From Bacteroidota bacterium (lineage in GTDB: Bacteria; Bacteroidota; Bacteroidia; Chitinophagales; Chitinophagaceae), in NCBI GenBank assembly GCA_018266575.1, contig JAFEAE010000019.1:1-64000 (forward strand): 64,000 bases of DNA, read 5' to 3'. Shown one piece after another: positions 62,278-64,000 of the stretch. The position numbers and the translations under genes were made by a program. The notes below the pieces were generated by a model. The model saw only the letters and a list, made by a program, of their open reading frames with translations, did not search any database and was not told where the DNA came from. Each line of letters starts with the position of its first letter. The first letter of the stretch is position 1.

Positions 62278-62354
62278 GTAATTTGTATTTTAGATGTTTG
62301 AAATATAATTCTCCCTATAACACTGAAAAAATTTTATTGTTTAAATTTTATGCA

Positions 62355-62687
62355 ATGATAATAACATGGGACGATTTTGAGAAAATTGATATTCGCGCCG
62401 GAACAATTATTGAAGTTAATGATTTTCCGAAGGCGAAAAAACCGGCATACCAACTAACAATTGATTTTGGCGAGCTTGGTATAAAAAGATCATCGGCGCA
62501 GGTTACTGCATTTTATGCTAAAGAAGCATTGCTTGGCAGGCAGGTAGTTGCCGTGGTGAACTTTCCACCAAAACAAATAGCAAATTTTTTTAGTGAATGC
62601 CTCGTGCTCGGTGTTTACACTGACAAAAAAGAAGTAGTTTTATTGCAACCCGCACAGGAAGTAAAAAATGGCTGGCGAGTTGGTTAA
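62355..62687 (+). CDS. csaA: CsaA-type tRNA-binding protein
   Basis: The start was set at ATG 62355 (MIITWDDFEKIDIRAGTI); the 31 extra upstream residues include the divergent spacer. The 110-aa product has the tRNA-binding OB-fold (KIDIRAGTIIEVNDFPKAKKPAYQLTIDFGELGIKRSSAQVT). CsaA-type proteins bind tRNA and may act as chaperones. Confidence 0.92.
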   Translation: MIITWDDFEKIDIRAGTIIEVNDFPKAKKPAYQLTIDFGELGIKRSSAQVTAFYAKEALLGRQVVAVVNFPPKQIANFFSECLVLGVYTDKKEVVLLQPAQEVKNGWRVG

Positions 62688-62720
62688 GATAAAATAATAA
62701 AAACTTAATACTATTATTTG

Positions 62721-63173
62721 ATGAAAAAGTTGTGTTTGATATGCGGTTTGACGTGTGCATACTTATTTGCTTTCAGCCAGGCGAAAGATATTGAGGCGTT
62801 GAAGAAGATTACCCAGGCGTGGATCAACGCTTACCCGAAAAAAGATACGGCAGCACTCCGTAAAGTTTTTGCAGATGACCTGCTCCTGGTGAACTCATCA
62901 GGGGTTACACTGAAAAAGAAGGAAATATTTTCCCGCATTATGGAGCCGAACAGGCAATATATTTCAGCAAAGTCCGACAGCATAACGAGTGTTCGCATTT
63001 TCGGGAATATGGGTGTGGTGATGGGAAAGAATACATTTGTACGGAGCCTCAGCGGTGTACAATCGGTTATACATAACAGTTATATGGTTGTTTGTGAGAA
63101 ACGAAAAAATAATTGGGTAATGGTTGCTCTGCATGTTACTGTACTGAACCCGAACCCATCTGATCCCAGGTAA
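62721..63173 (+). CDS. Secreted NTF2-like (DUF4440-type) protein
   Basis: The start was set at ATG 62721 (in place of TTG 62718). The 150-aa product has a signal peptide (MKKLCLICGLTCAYLFAFSQ) and a SnoaL/DUF4440-type fold: AWINAYPKKDTAALRKVFADDLLLVNSSG and GVVMGKNTFVRSLSG. Function unknown. It is downstream of csaA, with 33 bp between. Confidence 0.8.
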   Translation: MKKLCLICGLTCAYLFAFSQAKDIEALKKITQAWINAYPKKDTAALRKVFADDLLLVNSSGVTLKKKEIFSRIMEPNRQYISAKSDSITSVRIFGNMGVVMGKNTFVRSLSGVQSVIHNSYMVVCEKRKNNWVMVALHVTVLNPNPSDPR

Positions 63174-63190
63174 ATTTTATTTGCAATGAT

Positions 63191-63694
63191 ATGGGAGAAT
63201 CCTTTTCAACATATTATCAATCGCCGGTAGGCTTGTTGAAAATTGAAGGTACTGACCAGTATATCACCCATATTCTTTTTATTGACCACATACAACATCC
63301 CCCTTCTGATCATCATAAGAAAAAAATGCCTGCTGTTATTATTCAATGTATCGAACAGCTCATTCAATATTTCCAGGGGCAAAGAAGGTTTTTTGATTTC
63401 CCGATAAACCAGGACGGCACTGAATTCCAAAAGAAAGTATGGAATGAATTAGTTGGTATCCCATTCGGAAAAACGATCAGTTACTTAGAATTATCAAGGC
63501 GCCTTGGCGATACAAAAGTGATCCGCGCCGCAGCTTCGGCAAACGGGAAAAACAATATTGTTATTGTTGTGCCCTGCCATCGTGTGATCGGTTCAAAAAA
63601 TGACCTGGTAGGGTATGGCGGTGGTATCTGGAGAAAAAGATGGCTGCTTGAACACGAAGCAAAGATCATGTATGGAGTGCAGACGCTTTTTTAA
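63191..63694 (+). CDS. ogt: Methylated-DNA--protein-cysteine methyltransferase
   Basis: The 167-aa product has the active-site motif VVPCHRVIGSKNDLVGYGGGIWRKRWLLEHE near residue 128 and IPFGKTISYLELSRRLGDTKVIRAAASANGKN near 96. It removes O6-alkyl groups from guanine in a suicide reaction. It ends in a TAA that starts a heptamer-repeat spacer. Confidence 0.95.
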   Translation: MGESFSTYYQSPVGLLKIEGTDQYITHILFIDHIQHPPSDHHKKKMPAVIIQCIEQLIQYFQGQRRFFDFPINQDGTEFQKKVWNELVGIPFGKTISYLELSRRLGDTKVIRAAASANGKNNIVIVVPCHRVIGSKNDLVGYGGGIWRKRWLLEHEAKIMYGVQTLF

Positions 63695-63801
63695 GGTTTG
63701 AGGTGCAGGGTATAGGGTTTAAGGACTTAAGTGTAATAAGCAAACTAAAAATTAGTGCATGATCAAAAATCAACGCCTCAACCTTTTACCCCAAACCTTA
63801 G
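63694..63801. repeat. Heptamer spacer between ogt and the TolC gene
   Basis: From the ogt stop, units such as GGTTTGA GGTGCAG repeat with seven-base spacing; 63790-63801, in reverse, reads AAGGTTTGGGGT. The left AAGGTTTGAGGT (63694-63705) and this block pair at 11 of 12. Confidence 0.65.
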
Positions 63802-63807
63802 CCCATT

Positions 63808-64000
63808 CTAATAACTCAACTGATTCGCAAAACGCTTCAACTGTATCTCTGCTGCTTTTGCTGCATAACTTGTGTTAGTTAATAAATAACCGGCATTCTC
63901 AAAACTTTGCTGTGCATTTTTTACATCAACAATTGTTGCCTGGTGCAACTGAAACCGTTTGATGATGAGGTCGAGCAATTGTTGTGAAAGGTTATAATTC
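63808..64000 (-). CDS. TolC-family outer-membrane efflux protein (partial)
   Basis: A frame enters from the right edge and stops with TAG at 63808-63810. The C-terminal residues, RFQLHQATIVDVKNAQQSF followed by ENAGYLLTNTSYAAKAAEIQ, fit the last helix pair of TolC/OEP proteins. It forms part of a tripartite exporter or type I secretion duct. Most of the gene is outside the window. Confidence 0.8.
   Translation of the reverse strand, partial: NYNLSQQLLDLIIKRFQLHQATIVDVKNAQQSFENAGYLLTNTSYAAKAAEIQLKRFANQLSY

Overview
The window looks like a chromosomal segment of a Bacteroidota bacterium, most likely Chitinophagaceae-like. The evidence is a type IX secretion sorting-domain protein, a T9SS plug protein (DUF5103 family), a TamL-like lipidated TamA homologue, Bacteroidota-type promoters (TTTG, about 19-20 nt, TAnnTTTGC), an AT-rich base composition, few Shine-Dalgarno sites and many lipoprotein or outer-membrane signal peptides. 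No phage, IS transposase, CRISPR array or integrase was seen.

Layout. 0.6-7.6 kb holds histidine biosynthesis genes on the minus strand (hisG, hisD, hisC, hisB). They are preceded by a 16-codon leader peptide with five His codons and a textbook attenuator, and interrupted by a sorbosone-dehydrogenase-like protein plus a cytochrome c. 7.7-10.6 kb has a GH16 glucanase, an endonuclease/phosphatase pair, fructose-6-phosphate aldolase and the SRP RNA. 10.7-17.4 kb has a T9SS plug protein, an FtsX-type permease, an rRNA/tRNA methyltransferase, TamL and TruB. 17.5-24.5 kb is a seven-gene MoxR/DUF58 membrane cluster, with RDD divergent from the rest. 24.5-36 kb is mixed metabolism (class III aminotransferase, SGNH hydrolase, ProS, FadL-type porin, GT-C-like protein, GH1, MiaA). 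36-44 kb carries CCA-adding enzyme, a GT9 glycosyltransferase, TsaC, DapD, an EamA transporter and tRNA-Leu(CAG). 44-48.7 kb is a sparse accessory stretch of small hypothetical genes and dispersed repeats. 48.7-63.8 kb is rich in stress functions (three universal stress proteins, Dps, two thiol peroxidase families, Ogt), with a T9SS surface protein and two Gfo/Idh/MocA oxidoreductases.

The most unusual signal is in the spacers, not the genes. Many intergenic regions carry inverted repeats whose arms are degenerate seven-base tandem repeats. Each locus has its own heptamer word, and the arms usually abut or run across stop codons, even encoding the last residues of HisD and TruB. A second signal is a dispersed ~65-bp element (seven copies) with a fixed slot that is either empty or holds one of several unrelated short palindromes. 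Two copies of a larger ~175-bp element, a palindromic CATTCC/GGAATG-type repeat and a nested multi-hairpin element at 44.4-44.6 kb complete the repeat landscape.

Start codons were moved from the longest reading frame where upstream residues looked like translated spacer. All functions are inferred from sequence patterns and remembered family features; no searches were run.
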